Below, in pieces: positions 7,572 through 15,842 of a stretch of 35,594 bases of DNA. The stretch comes from Agromyces mediolanus (lineage in GTDB: Bacteria; Actinomycetota; Actinomycetes; Actinomycetales; Microbacteriaceae): assembly GCF_014648575.1 (NCBI RefSeq), contig NZ_BMRJ01000006.1, positions 66,034 to 101,627 of the forward strand. Direction: 5' to 3'. Each line of letters opens with the position of its first letter. The first letter of the stretch is position 1. The notes under the pieces are model-generated. The model searched no databases and was not told where the DNA came from. It worked only from the letters and a program-made list of their open reading frames with translations. The position numbers and the translations under genes are program-made.

Positions 7572-9131
7572 CTACTCCGCGACCTCGACGCGCGGGAACA
7601 GCGCCTCGAGCGGCTGCACGCGCTCGCCGAGCTCGGCCTCGTCGGCGCGGTCAATGCGCTGCGCGGTGACCTCGCCGGGCGCGCCGAGCGCCGTCCAGAG
7701 CTTCGCGCTCGCCTTCGGAACGACCGGCGAGAGCAGCACGGCGAGCGTGCCGAGGCCCCGGTAGGCGGTGGCGAGCACGGCCTCGAGTCGGTCGCGCTGC
7801 TCGGGGTCCTTCGCGAGCGCCCAGGGCTCCTCGTTCGTGAGGTAGCCGTTCAGGGCGTCGACGAGCTGCCAGACCTCGGCGATCGCCTCGTGGATCGCGA
7901 GGCGCCCGATCGCATCCCACGAGCGCTCGGTGGCGCGGCGGGCGATCGTGCCGATCTCGGCGTCGGCGGGGCTCAGCACGCCCGCGGTCGGCACGACGCC
8001 GTCGCAGTAGCGGGTGATCATCGCCACCACGCGCGAGGCGAGGTTGCCGAAGCCGTTCGCGAGCTCAGCCTGGTACCTGGCGGCCAGGTCCTCCCAGGAG
8101 AACGAGCCGTCCTGGCCGAAGGAGATCGCGGACATGAAGTAGAAGCGGAACGCGTCGGAGCCGAAGACGTCGGTGATCTGCTCGGGCGCGATGCCGGTGA
8201 GCTTGGACTTCGACATCTTCTCGCCGCCGACGAGCAGCCAGCCGTGGCCGAAGACGCCGCGGGGCACGTCGAGTCCGGCGGCCATCAGCATCGCCGGCCA
8301 GATGACGGCGTGGAAGCGCAGGATGTCTTTTCCGACGATGTGCTGGGCGGGCCAGCGGCGGGCGAACTCGGCCTCGTCGTCGCCGTAGCCGACGGCGGTG
8401 ATGTAGTTCAGCAGGGCGTCGAACCAGACGTAGACGACGTGCGTCTCGTCCCACGGCACCTTCACGCCCCAGTCGAACGTCGAGCGCGAGATGGAGAGGT
8501 CGGCGAGGCCCTGGCGCACGAAGCTCACGACCTCGTTGCGCGCCGACTCGGGCTGCACGAAGTCGGGGCGCTCCTCGTAGAGCGCGAGCAGCCGGTCGGC
8601 GAAGGCCGACATGCGGAAGAAGTAGTTCTTCTCGTGCAGCAGCTCGACCGGCTTCGAGTGGATGGCGCAGACGGGCTGGCCCGCGTACTCGCCGGTGCCG
8701 TCGACGAGCTCGGACTGCTGCTTGTACTCCTCGCAGCCGACGCAGTAGTAGCCCTCGTACTCGCCCGTGTAGATGTGGCCCTCGTCGTAGAGCTTCTGCA
8801 GGAAGCGCTGCACGTTGCGCTCGTGCCGCTCGTCGGTCGTGCGGATGAAGTCGTCGTTCGCGATGTCGATGGTCTCGAGCAGCGGCTTCCACGCCTCGGC
8901 GACGAGCTTGTCGGCCCACTGCTTCGGGGTGACGCCGTTCGCGGTCGCGGTGCGGAGGATCTTCTGGCCGTGCTCGTCGGTGCCGGTCAGCGACCAGGTG
9001 TCCTCGCCGGCCTGGCGGTGCCAGCGCGCGGCCACGTCCGCCGCCACCTCCGTGTAGGCGTGCCCGATGTGGGGCACGTCGTTGACGTAGAAGATGGGCG
9101 TGGTGATGTAGAACGAGGAGCCGTCGGCCAT
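7572..9131 (-). CDS. metG: Methionyl-tRNA synthetase
   Basis: MetRS charges tRNA-Met and is essential. The 519-residue protein has the class I HIGH motif at 21-24 and the KMSKS motif at 305-309. In the connective domain a zinc knuckle has C130-x2-C133 and C155-A-I-H158, so the fourth ligand looks like His rather than Cys. The length and the absence of a C-terminal tRNA-binding domain match the short MetRS form. The ATG at 9129-9131 follows a TAGGAT hexamer by 7 bp with no ribosome site, so the operon metG-tatD-rsmA-ispE probably starts with a leaderless mRNA. The open frame continues far upstream, but those residues are low-complexity and overlap the oxidoreductase gene, so they are not part of metG. 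Confidence 0.97.
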   Translation of the reverse strand: MADGSSFYITTPIFYVNDVPHIGHAYTEVAADVAARWHRQAGEDTWSLTGTDEHGQKILRTATANGVTPKQWADKLVAEAWKPLLETIDIANDDFIRTTDERHERNVQRFLQKLYDEGHIYTGEYEGYYCVGCEEYKQQSELVDGTGEYAGQPVCAIHSKPVELLHEKNYFFRMSAFADRLLALYEERPDFVQPESARNEVVSFVRQGLADLSISRSTFDWGVKVPWDETHVVYVWFDALLNYITAVGYGDDEAEFARRWPAQHIVGKDILRFHAVIWPAMLMAAGLDVPRGVFGHGWLLVGGEKMSKSKLTGIAPEQITDVFGSDAFRFYFMSAISFGQDGSFSWEDLAARYQAELANGFGNLASRVVAMITRYCDGVVPTAGVLSPADAEIGTIARRATERSWDAIGRLAIHEAIAEVWQLVDALNGYLTNEEPWALAKDPEQRDRLEAVLATAYRGLGTLAVLLSPVVPKASAKLWTALGAPGEVTAQRIDRADEAELGERVQPLEALFPRVEVAE

Positions 9132-9138
9132 GCCGTCA

Positions 9139-9144
9139 ATCCTA
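9139..9144 (-). promoter_or_regulatory. -10 hexamer TAGGAT, leaderless promoter of metG operon
   Basis: TAGGAT on the minus strand ends 7 bp before the metG ATG. It lies within the 41-bp gap to the preceding gene. Confidence 0.55.
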
Positions 9145-9172
9145 CGGGCGCGGCGGATGCCTCGAGCGCGGG

Positions 9173-10315
9173 TTACGGGAGCGGCGCCTCGCCCGCCCGG
9201 TCCGGGTGATCCGTCCCGGCGTCCGCGGGAGTCGCGTCGGTCTCCGCCTGGTGGCGCGCCTCGCGGTGGCGGCGCCGCACGCTGCCGTCGCCGATCGCCG
9301 CGGGCACCGCCTCGACGGCCTCGAGCCGCTCGTGCGGCGTCGGCACGCCGAGCGTGACGTCCTGCTCCTTGATGGCGGGCTCCTTGACCCGCTGCCCGGG
9401 GTACTCCACCGTGCGCAGGCCGAGCACGATCTTGCCCGCGGCATCCCGTCGGTCGAGCGCGCGGTAGGCGGCGGCGACGTCGTCCATCGCGAAGACGTCG
9501 GCGATCGGCAGGCGCACCTGCTTCGCGGCGATCGCGGCGGACACCCGGCCGAGCGCGACGAGGTCGCCCGGCTCGACTCTGGCGATGCCGTGCTCGTCGA
9601 CGGCCTCCTCGTCGAGCACGGTGAGCACGCGGCCGGCGGGCACGCCGAGCTCGACCGCCTCCTCGGCCTCGCCGCCCAGGAAATCGAGGAACGCCGTGAT
9701 CGGCGCCGAGGTCGTGACGCGCACGCGGGCGGCGAGGCCCGGGCCGTAGCCGAGCGGCTGGATGCCGAACTGGCGCAGGAAGTCGAAGCGCGCCTCCGCG
9801 CTCGTGCCGATGACGGCCGCACCGTGGAGCCTCGCGAACTGCGCCGCGAGGCAGCCGACGCCGCCGGCCGCCGCCGTGATCACGACGGTGTCGTTCGGGC
9901 CGAGCGCGAGTCCCTCGACGGCGTTCCAGGCCATGGTGCCCGCCGTGGCGAGGGAGCCGGCGACCTCCCACGGGATCCCCGCCGGCTTGAGCATCAGCTG
10001 CGATTCCGGGACGACCACGTGGCTCGCCTGCGTGCCCTCGCCCCAGCCCATGACCTCGTCGCCGCGGGCGAAGCGTTCGACGCCGGGCCCGGTGGCGATC
10101 ACCACGCCGGCGAGGTCGCGCCCCTGCCTCGCGGGGAGCTCCGCCGTTCTGCCGGCTCTGGCCTCGCCCCGCCGCAGCGCGCTCTCGGCCGGGTTGAGCC
10201 CGGCGGCGTAGACCTCGACGAGCACTTCGGCGGGCCGAGGAAGCGGCGCCTCGATCTCGACGACCTCGAGCACCTCGGGGCCGCCGTAGGCGGTGAATCG
10301 CACTGCGTTCGACAT
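9173..10315 (-). CDS. Zinc-independent quinone-oxidoreductase-like MDR protein with a C-terminal extension
   Basis: A 380-residue medium-chain dehydrogenase/reductase of the NADP-dependent quinone oxidoreductase type. The N-terminal GroES-like half opens with MSNAVRFTAYGGPEVLEV; the Rossmann half has ITAAAGGVGCLAAQFARL as the nucleotide loop. No structural zinc Cys cluster is visible. The normal fold ends near AAGKIVLGL (about residue 302). About 75 further residues, hydrophilic and rich in Arg, Glu and Ala, are not usual for the family. The ATG at 10313-10315 is well supported by GGAGGT five bases upstream; a longer frame upstream is low-complexity. The gene sits between rsmI and metG on the same strand. 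The substrate is unknown. Confidence 0.88.
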   Translation of the reverse strand: MSNAVRFTAYGGPEVLEVVEIEAPLPRPAEVLVEVYAAGLNPAESALRRGEARAGRTAELPARQGRDLAGVVIATGPGVERFARGDEVMGWGEGTQASHVVVPESQLMLKPAGIPWEVAGSLATAGTMAWNAVEGLALGPNDTVVITAAAGGVGCLAAQFARLHGAAVIGTSAEARFDFLRQFGIQPLGYGPGLAARVRVTTSAPITAFLDFLGGEAEEAVELGVPAGRVLTVLDEEAVDEHGIARVEPGDLVALGRVSAAIAAKQVRLPIADVFAMDDVAAAYRALDRRDAAGKIVLGLRTVEYPGQRVKEPAIKEQDVTLGVPTPHERLEAVEAVPAAIGDGSVRRRHREARHQAETDATPADAGTDHPDRAGEAPLP

Positions 10316-10469
10316 GTCGCACCTCCACGCCCGAGCGCGTTGGGACCGCTGCCGCGGCTCGGCCGGGCTCACCTCAATTGTCGCGCGTTCCGGGCGGTTC
10401 GGCGGGGCCTTGCAGGAATCGGTCAGGGATGCTTCGGCGCCCTCGGCGCGCGCCCCGGCTCGTGACGGC

Positions 10470-11297
10470 TCAGGACCCGGCGCGTTCCCGGAGCGCCGCC
10501 TCGTACAGTTCGCGCTTGCCGAGGCCCGTCGCCGCGGCGACCTCCGCCGCGGCATCCTTCAGTCGTGCGCCGCCCGCGGTCAGCTCCAGCACCCGCGCGA
10601 CCGCGTCGCCGGCGTCCGCCGGCCCCGGCTCCGGAGCGCCGCCGACGACGATGCAGATCTCCCCGCGCACCCCGTCTGCGGCCCAGTCGGCGAGCTCCGC
10701 GAGCGGTCCGCGGCGCACCTCCTCGTGGAGCTTCGTCAGCTCGCGGCAGACCGCGGCGGGGCGCTCCGCCCCGAACGCCTCGGCGAGCGCGGCCAGGCTC
10801 GCGGCGAGCCGCGTCGGGGCCTCGAAGAACACGAGCGTGCGACGGTCTGCGGCGAGTTCGGCGAGCCGGCGGGCGCGCTCGCCCGCCTTGCGCGGCAGGA
10901 AGCCCTCGAACGCGAAGCGGTCCGTCGGCAGACCCGAGAGCGCGAGCGCGGTCACCACGGCGCTCGGACCGGGGATGGCGGTCACCAGCACGCCCGCGGC
11001 GGCGGCCGCGGCGACGAGCGGGAAGCCCGGGTCGGAAACGGTCGGCATTCCCGCGTCGCTCAGCACGAGCAGGTCCGCGTCGCGCGCGAGCTCGACGAGC
11101 TCGGCGGCCTTCTGCCGCTCGTTGTGCTCGTGCAGCGCGATGAGTCTGGGCCGGTTCTCGATGCCGAGCGCGGCGAGCAGCCGCTGGGTGACGCGGGTGT
11201 CCTCGGATGCCACGAGGCGCGCCTCGGCGAGCGCGGTGCGCAGGCGGGGCGAGGCGTCGCCGAGGTTGCCGATGGGCGTGGCGGCGAGGATGATCAT
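10470..11297 (-). CDS. rsmI: 16S rRNA (cytidine1402-2'-O)-methyltransferase
   Basis: RsmI is a SAM-dependent tetrapyrrole-methylase-fold enzyme that 2'-O-methylates C1402 of 16S rRNA. The 275 residues show the family landmarks: LAATPIGNLGD at 4-14, SEDTRVT at 31-37, LSDAGMPTVSDPG near 79-91, IPGPSAVVTAL near 108-118 and FEGFLPRK. The ATG at 11295-11297 is chosen because the family motif begins three residues in; an upstream ATG at 11393 would add 32 unrelated residues and cross the SOS box. Two purine-rich stretches (AGGAG and GGAGG) precede the start. In mycobacteria rsmI is divergent from the protein mannosyltransferase gene; here a DUF222/HNH gene lies between them. Confidence 0.95.
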   Translation of the reverse strand: MIILAATPIGNLGDASPRLRTALAEARLVASEDTRVTQRLLAALGIENRPRLIALHEHNERQKAAELVELARDADLLVLSDAGMPTVSDPGFPLVAAAAAAGVLVTAIPGPSAVVTALALSGLPTDRFAFEGFLPRKAGERARRLAELAADRRTLVFFEAPTRLAASLAALAEAFGAERPAAVCRELTKLHEEVRRGPLAELADWAADGVRGEICIVVGGAPEPGPADAGDAVARVLELTAGGARLKDAAAEVAAATGLGKRELYEAALRERAGS

Positions 11298-11362
11298 GCC
11301 TCCAAGTCTCCTGCATCGACCGCCGGAGGAGTTCTCCACAGCTCGAGATCGGGCCTCGAGTT

Positions 11363-11378
11363 TCGAATATGTGTTCGA
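11363..11378. promoter_or_regulatory. LexA-type SOS box
   Basis: TCGAAT-ATGT-GTTCGA matches the actinobacterial SOS box TCGAAC-N4-GTTCGA at 11 of 12 positions. It abuts the -10 hexamer of the DUF222/HNH gene at 11379, so bound LexA would block RNA polymerase. DNA-damage induction of that gene is the direct prediction. It is 66 bp upstream of the divergent rsmI start, so rsmI might also be affected. Confidence 0.75.
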
Positions 11379-11384
11379 TAGACT
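11379..11384 (+). promoter_or_regulatory. -10 hexamer TAGACT, leaderless promoter of DUF222/HNH gene
   Basis: TAGACT ends 7 bp before the ATG at 11392, and no ribosome site is present. The SOS box lies immediately upstream. Confidence 0.6.
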
Positions 11385-11391
11385 GGCGGAC

Positions 11392-13152
11392 ATGTGGGGA
11401 ATCGATGAGCGGGCGGTGCCGCCGGGCTGGCGAGCGAATGAGCGGGGCGAACCAGATTCGGAGTGGGTCTCCGCCGAGTGGGCCTCCGCCGACTGGGCCT
11501 CCGCCGAGTGGGCCTTGGCCGAGCCAGTCTCCGCCGACTTGGCCTCTGCCGACCCGCCTTCCGCCGACCTGGCCTCTGCTCACTTGGCTACTGTTGACCC
11601 AGCCTCAGCCGACCCAGCCTCACCCGACCCAGCCTCACCCGACCCAGCCTCAGCCGACCTAGCCTCACCCGACCCAGCCTCAGCCGACCCAGCCTCACCC
11701 GACCCAGCCTCAGCCGACTGGGCATCCGCCGATTGGGAATCGCTGGATGCCTGGCGCGCCGCCTCTGCGGCCGGCGGCTCCCGTGCGGTGTTCGCCGAGC
11801 TGCAGGCGAACCTCGACGCGGCCGAGGGCGCGCAGCTCCAGAGCAACCGTCAGTTCGCTGCCCAGCTCGACGCGTTCCGACGCGCGTTCGCGCTCGCCGA
11901 CGCGCACCCCGAGCTGTACCTCACCGCAGAGACGATGGCCGCCGAGACCCTGACACGCCCGGCGAACGGGCGAGCGGCACACGGGCCCCGACTCGACGTG
12001 GCCGAGCTCGCCGCCCGATCGGTGGCCGCCGAGCTGTCGATGCGGCTGATGCTGCCGGCCGCGACGATCCGCAGTCGTGCTTTCGAGGCGGCGCGCTGCC
12101 ACGACCTCCTCCCCCGACTGTGGGGCCGGTTCCGCGACGGACTCGCCGGTTATGCGGAGGTGCGCATCGCGCTCGACGCGATCGCCGGCCTCCCGATCCC
12201 CGCAGATTTCCGCGGTGCGTCCGCCGAGCAGCGGGCGGCTGCGCACGCCGCCGCTGCGCGGCTCGCGGCGCTCGACGATGAGCTGACGGAGCTCGCCGGA
12301 ACGGTGCCGCGCGCGAGGTTCCGTCGCCGAGCGCGCCTGCTGCGGGCGAAGCTCGATCAGCCCGACGAGACCGCCGCCCGCCATGCGCGCGCCCTCGCCC
12401 AGCGCCGCCTCACCGTCGAGTCGGCCGACGACGGCATGGCCTGGGTGACCCTCTACGTCTCGGCGGTCGATGCCGCTCGCATCCGCGCTCGCGTCGGCGC
12501 GACGGCGACCGAACGTTCGGGGCAGGCCGACGAGACGCGCACCCTCGACCAGCTCCGCGCCGACGTCGCGACGGCACTGCTGACCGGCGAGGGCACGCCG
12601 ACCGCCGTCCGCACCGAGATCCTCGTCACGATCCCCGCGCTGACCCTCATCGGAGCCGGCCGGTCCGGCGGCGCGCACGGCCCCGACCGCGTGCACGGCA
12701 CGCGGCCCGATCAGGCCGCCGAGCTCGAGGGGCACGGGCCGATCGACGACGACACCGCCCGGCGGCTCTTCGCCGAGGCGCCGACGTTCCTCCGGCTGGC
12801 CACCGACCCGTTCACGAGCGCACCCCTCGCCCTCGACCGCACGCGCTACCGGGTGACTGCCGCTCAGCGCAGGTGGCTCGCGAAGCAGTACGAGGGCTGC
12901 ACCCGACCGGGATGCACGAGCCCGGTCACCACCACCGACCTCGACCATCTCACCGCCTGGGCCCAGGGCGGCGCGACCGATGTCGACAACCTCGCGCCCA
13001 CGTGCCGCACCGATCACACCCTGAAGCATCGAGCCCGATTCACCGTCACCCGTTCCGCCGACGGCACGATCAGCTGGCGCAGTCCGAGCGGTCACCTCGC
13101 CCGCACCGAGCCGCTCCCGGCTCGGAGCTACCCCGATCGTGCGCCGTTCTGA
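11392..13152 (+). CDS. DUF222 / 13E12-type HNH endonuclease with pentapeptide minisatellite
   Basis: A 586-residue protein of the DUF222 plus HNH family, expanded in actinobacteria and related to the 13E12 repeat family of Mycobacterium tuberculosis. Residues 24-113 are 18 imperfect pentapeptides of the type D-P/L/W-A-S-A/P. The DUF222 helical region covers about 125-440. The C-terminal HNH domain is intact: metal-binding C503 and C508, D-L-D-H519, D-N533-L, then C-R-T-D-H542, so nuclease activity is plausible. The ATG at 11392 follows a TAGACT hexamer by 7 bp with no ribosome site, indicating a leaderless mRNA. The adjacent LexA box predicts SOS induction. The gene lies between rsmI and pmt, which are adjacent in relatives, so it looks like an insertion. 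Its biological role is not established. Confidence 0.88.
   Translation: MWGIDERAVPPGWRANERGEPDSEWVSAEWASADWASAEWALAEPVSADLASADPPSADLASAHLATVDPASADPASPDPASPDPASADLASPDPASADPASPDPASADWASADWESLDAWRAASAAGGSRAVFAELQANLDAAEGAQLQSNRQFAAQLDAFRRAFALADAHPELYLTAETMAAETLTRPANGRAAHGPRLDVAELAARSVAAELSMRLMLPAATIRSRAFEAARCHDLLPRLWGRFRDGLAGYAEVRIALDAIAGLPIPADFRGASAEQRAAAHAAAARLAALDDELTELAGTVPRARFRRRARLLRAKLDQPDETAARHARALAQRRLTVESADDGMAWVTLYVSAVDAARIRARVGATATERSGQADETRTLDQLRADVATALLTGEGTPTAVRTEILVTIPALTLIGAGRSGGAHGPDRVHGTRPDQAAELEGHGPIDDDTARRLFAEAPTFLRLATDPFTSAPLALDRTRYRVTAAQRRWLAKQYEGCTRPGCTSPVTTTDLDHLTAWAQGGATDVDNLAPTCRTDHTLKHRARFTVTRSADGTISWRSPSGHLARTEPLPARSYPDRAPF
11461..11730 (+). repeat. 15-bp coding minisatellite, 18 units
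   Basis: Units of 15 bp (typically GCCTCAGCCGACCCA and variants) encode residues 24-113 of the HNH protein. Early units carry W or L in the second position; the middle block is nearly uniform D-P-A-S-A/P, suggesting recent local expansion. Since 15 is a multiple of 3, copy number can change without a frameshift. Confidence 0.85.
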
Positions 13153-13157
13153 TGTCT

Positions 13158-13163
13158 TAGGGT
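13158..13163 (+). promoter_or_regulatory. -10 hexamer TAGGGT, leaderless promoter of pmt
   Basis: TAGGGT ends 7 bp before the ATG at 13171, within the 18-bp gap after the HNH stop. pmt therefore need not depend on the SOS-controlled promoter. Confidence 0.55.
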
Positions 13164-13170
13164 TGGGCGC

Positions 13171-15042
13171 ATGAGTGTCGCCGAGCCGCCGGAGCCGCCC
13201 GCGCGCGGCGACGGCAGCCGGGGCGCGCCCCTGCCCGCCGGGGACACCGCGCCGGCCGAACCCGCCAGCGCCACCACGCCCGCCGAACCGGCCGCCCCGG
13301 CCGGCGCCTCCGCACCCGTCGGGGCGGCCACCGCGCCCGACACCTCCGCACCCGCCGACACCTCCGCACCCGCCGGCGCCACCACGTCCGCCGGCGCCAC
13401 CACGTCCGCCAGCGCCGCGCCGCGGCTCCCCGGCGCCGACCTCTTCGCGGCCGACCCGTTCCCGCCGGAACACGCCGAAGACCCCGCCCCCGAGCCCACC
13501 GGGTCCCGGCACGACGAGTGGTGGGCCCGCCTGCTCGCCACGCCGAAGCGCCGTGCGCTCTGGTACTGGGGCGGCCCGATCCTGGTCACGCTGCTCGCGG
13601 CCGTGCTGCGCTTCTGGAATCTCGGCCACCCGCAGGCGCTCGTCTTCGACGAGACCTACTACGTGAAGGACGCGTGGACCCTCCTCCACCACGGCTACGA
13701 ATCCACCTGGCCCGACGGCGCCGACGCCGACTTCGCCGCCGGCGACACCGACGGGTACCGCGATCAGGCCTCATACGTCGTCCATCCGCCCCTCGGCAAG
13801 TGGATGATCGCGCTCGGCATGGCGGCGTTCGGCGCGGACTCGGCCTTCTGGTGGCGGGCCTCAACCGCCGTCGCCGGCACGATCGCGGTGTTCCTGCTGA
13901 CCCTCGCCGGGCGTCGCCTGTTCGGCTCGACGATGCTCGCGGTCATCGCGGGCCTCCTCTTCGCCGTCGACGGCAACGCGATCGTCATGTCGCGGGTCGC
14001 CCTGCTCGACAACTGGCTGATGCTGTTCGCGCTGCTCGGCTTCTGGTTCGTCCTCCTCGATCGCGAGTGGAGCGCACGGCGGCTCGAACGCCGGGTCGAC
14101 GCCGCCCGGGCCGCCGGCAAAGACCCGCACTACGGCCCGGTGCTCTGGGCCCGCCCCTGGGTCTTCGCCGCGGGCGCCGCGTTCGGCGCGGCCGCCGCCG
14201 TCAAGTGGTCCGGCGCGTGGTTCCTCGCCGCGTTCGGCGTCTACCTCGTCATCGTCGACGCGCTCGCCAGACGCCGCGCCGGGCTGCCGCTGTGGGCGAG
14301 CGGTGCGGTGCTGAAGCAGGCGCCCGCGACGTTCCTCCTGCTCGTCCCCGTCGCGATCGGCGTCTATCTGGCGAGCTGGACCGGATGGTTCGTCACCTCG
14401 GGCGGATACGACCGGCAGTGGGCCGAGCAGGCGGGCAATGCGGCGAGCGGATGGCTCTCCTGGGTCCCGCTCCCCCTGCAGAGCCTCTGGCACTTCCACC
14501 AGAGCGCCTACACGTATCACGTCGGCGTGCACACACCGCATCCCTGGCAGGCGAACCCGCTGACCTGGCTGTTCATGATCCGGCCCACCAACATGTACTA
14601 CGCCGATTCGGCGGGGTGCGGCGGCGGCTGCACCGAATCGATCATCGGCCTCGGCAACCCGCTCATCTGGTGGGCCGGCGCGATCGCCGCGGGGTATCTC
14701 GTCTACCGGCTGATCCGTCGCCGCGAGTGGGCCGTCGGGGCCATCCTCGTCGGCCTGGCCGCCGGCTACCTGCCCTGGCTCGCGTACCTCGACCGCACGG
14801 TGTTCCAGTTCTACTCGATCGCGTTCGAGCCGTTCCTGCTGCTCGCGCTGACCTTCGTCATCGGACTCGTCCTGGGCAAGCGGGGCGACCCGCGCTGGAG
14901 ACGCGAACGCGGCATCCTGACCGTCGCGATCTTCCTGATCGCCGTCGTCCTCGTGTCCGCGTTCTTCCTGCCGATCTGGACGGCGCAGCCGATCCCGCCG
15001 CTGCTCCGCCAGCTGCATTTCTGGTTGCCGAGCTGGGGGTGA
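13171..15042 (+). CDS. pmt: Polyprenyl-phosphate-mannose:protein O-mannosyltransferase (GT39)
   Basis: A 623-residue integral membrane glycosyltransferase of the PMT/GT39 family, which moves mannose from polyprenyl-phosphate-mannose to Ser/Thr of exported proteins. After the first membrane segment comes LVFDETYYVKDAW with the acidic pair D160-E161, the likely catalytic site, followed by YVVHPPLGKWMIALG and DGNAIVMSRVALLDNWLMLF. About ten membrane segments follow. The first 100 or so residues are a cytoplasmic low-complexity Pro/Ala/Thr region with duplicated 18-bp units (SAPADT and ATTSAG repeats), unusual for the family. The ATG at 13171 follows a TAGGGT hexamer by 7 bp. A start nearer the first motif cannot be excluded. 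In mycobacteria pmt and rsmI are neighbours. Confidence 0.92.
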   Translation: MSVAEPPEPPARGDGSRGAPLPAGDTAPAEPASATTPAEPAAPAGASAPVGAATAPDTSAPADTSAPAGATTSAGATTSASAAPRLPGADLFAADPFPPEHAEDPAPEPTGSRHDEWWARLLATPKRRALWYWGGPILVTLLAAVLRFWNLGHPQALVFDETYYVKDAWTLLHHGYESTWPDGADADFAAGDTDGYRDQASYVVHPPLGKWMIALGMAAFGADSAFWWRASTAVAGTIAVFLLTLAGRRLFGSTMLAVIAGLLFAVDGNAIVMSRVALLDNWLMLFALLGFWFVLLDREWSARRLERRVDAARAAGKDPHYGPVLWARPWVFAAGAAFGAAAAVKWSGAWFLAAFGVYLVIVDALARRRAGLPLWASGAVLKQAPATFLLLVPVAIGVYLASWTGWFVTSGGYDRQWAEQAGNAASGWLSWVPLPLQSLWHFHQSAYTYHVGVHTPHPWQANPLTWLFMIRPTNMYYADSAGCGGGCTESIIGLGNPLIWWAGAIAAGYLVYRLIRRREWAVGAILVGLAAGYLPWLAYLDRTVFQFYSIAFEPFLLLALTFVIGLVLGKRGDPRWRRERGILTVAIFLIAVVLVSAFFLPIWTAQPIPPLLRQLHFWLPSWG

Positions 15043-15054
15043 GCGGGCGCCGGT

Positions 15055-15798
15055 TCAGCTCCGAGCCGTCGGAGGATGGCCCGGCCCAGTCTCGCCCCGC
15101 AGTTCGGCGAGCCGGACTTCGAGTTGGTCGAGCACGAGGTCCAGCCCGTAGCCGAACTCGTCGCCGTAGTCGTAGTCGCGGCCCGCGAGCATCACGGACA
15201 TGAACTCGGTGAGGTAGGGGTATTCGTCGGCGGGCAGCGCCAGCCCGGCCGCGAACGCCTCCGCCCCCGCCCCCGGCTCCGCGTCCGGCGCGAACGGCAG
15301 ATTCGACTCGGACAGCACGAACCCGTACACGTACGCGTCGACGGCCGAGAAGGCGTGACCGGCGAGCGGCACGTCGAAGCCGTTCGTGCGGAGCACGCCC
15401 AGCACACGGTCGTGCTGGCGGAGGACGGATGGCCCGGGGTTCACCCGCGACTCCAGCAGCACGAGCGCCCACGGATGCGCCGAGAGCACCGCCCGCGCGC
15501 CGACCGCCCGCTCGGTGAGCGCCGCCCGCCAGGGCGCGCCGAGCTCGGCGAGCGGGAACCGGGAGAAGATCTCCTCGGCGATGGCGTCGAGCATCGCGTC
15601 CTTGCCGTCGACATGGTGGTAGAGCGACATCGCCTCGACGCCGAGCTCGCGGGCCACCGTGCGCATGCTCACCGCGGAGAGCCCGCTCGCATCGGCGACC
15701 GCCATCGCAGCGGCGACGATCCGATCGCGGGTGAGCGGCGTGCGCGGCGTGCGCGCCCGGCTCCGCACTGTCTCGGCCATGACCTCTCGCTTTCCCAC
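15055..15798 (-). CDS. TetR-family regulator with TetR_C-type ligand domain
   Basis: A 247-residue TetR regulator. The DNA-binding helix-turn-helix is at about 22-70 (TRDRIVAAAMAVADASG, VSMRTVARELGVEAMSLYHHVDGKDAMLD). The rest resembles the TetR-class C-terminal domain with an Asp/Ala-rich loop. It is divergent from an oxidoreductase gene over 66 bp holding two inverted repeats, one of which covers its own promoter region, so autorepression is likely. I take the GTG at 15798 as start because AAGGA lies seven bases before it; the ATG six codons later is an alternative. The inducer is unknown. Confidence 0.88.
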   Translation of the reverse strand: MGKREVMAETVRSRARTPRTPLTRDRIVAAAMAVADASGLSAVSMRTVARELGVEAMSLYHHVDGKDAMLDAIAEEIFSRFPLAELGAPWRAALTERAVGARAVLSAHPWALVLLESRVNPGPSVLRQHDRVLGVLRTNGFDVPLAGHAFSAVDAYVYGFVLSESNLPFAPDAEPGAGAEAFAAGLALPADEYPYLTEFMSVMLAGRDYDYGDEFGYGLDLVLDQLEVRLAELRGETGPGHPPTARS

Positions 15799-15800
15799 AC

Positions 15801-15829
15801 TTGCGTCCTTACGAGTGTAAGGCTACCGT
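15801..15829 (+). promoter_or_regulatory. Promoter of the oxidoreductase operon (TTGCGT-17-TACCGT)
   Basis: A -35-like TTGCGT (15801-15806) and a -10-like TACCGT (15824-15829) are separated by 17 bp. The first TetR operator fills the spacer. The start codon is 35 bp further on, with GGGAG four bases before the ATG. Confidence 0.5.
15807..15822. promoter_or_regulatory. TetR operator 1: CCTTAC-GAGT-GTAAGG
   Basis: Perfect 6-bp arms with a 4-bp centre, located between the -35 and -10 of the oxidoreductase promoter. It also overlaps a minus-strand TACACT that may be the tetR -10. Confidence 0.7.
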
Positions 15830-15842
15830 GGACGGCACCAGA

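Noticed and set aside
5801..7654. An rsmA protein of over 600 residues
   Set aside because: The extra N-terminus is antisense-like Arg/Ala-rich sequence overlapping tatD. The ATGA overlap at 6685 gives the expected RsmA length.
7572..10328. A 918-residue protein fusing metG with an upstream domain
   Set aside because: The upstream part is low-complexity and overlaps the oxidoreductase gene. MetRS begins normally at 9131 with its own promoter-like hexamer.
2911..11297. Insertion sequence or prophage within the minus-strand housekeeping block
   Set aside because: No transposase, integrase or terminal repeats were found, and the gene order matches conserved actinobacterial synteny.
11461..11730. 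A true pentapeptide-repeat (beta-helix) domain
   Set aside because: The core position is often Pro or Trp instead of Leu or Phe, and units are too alike at DNA level. A minisatellite expansion explains it better.
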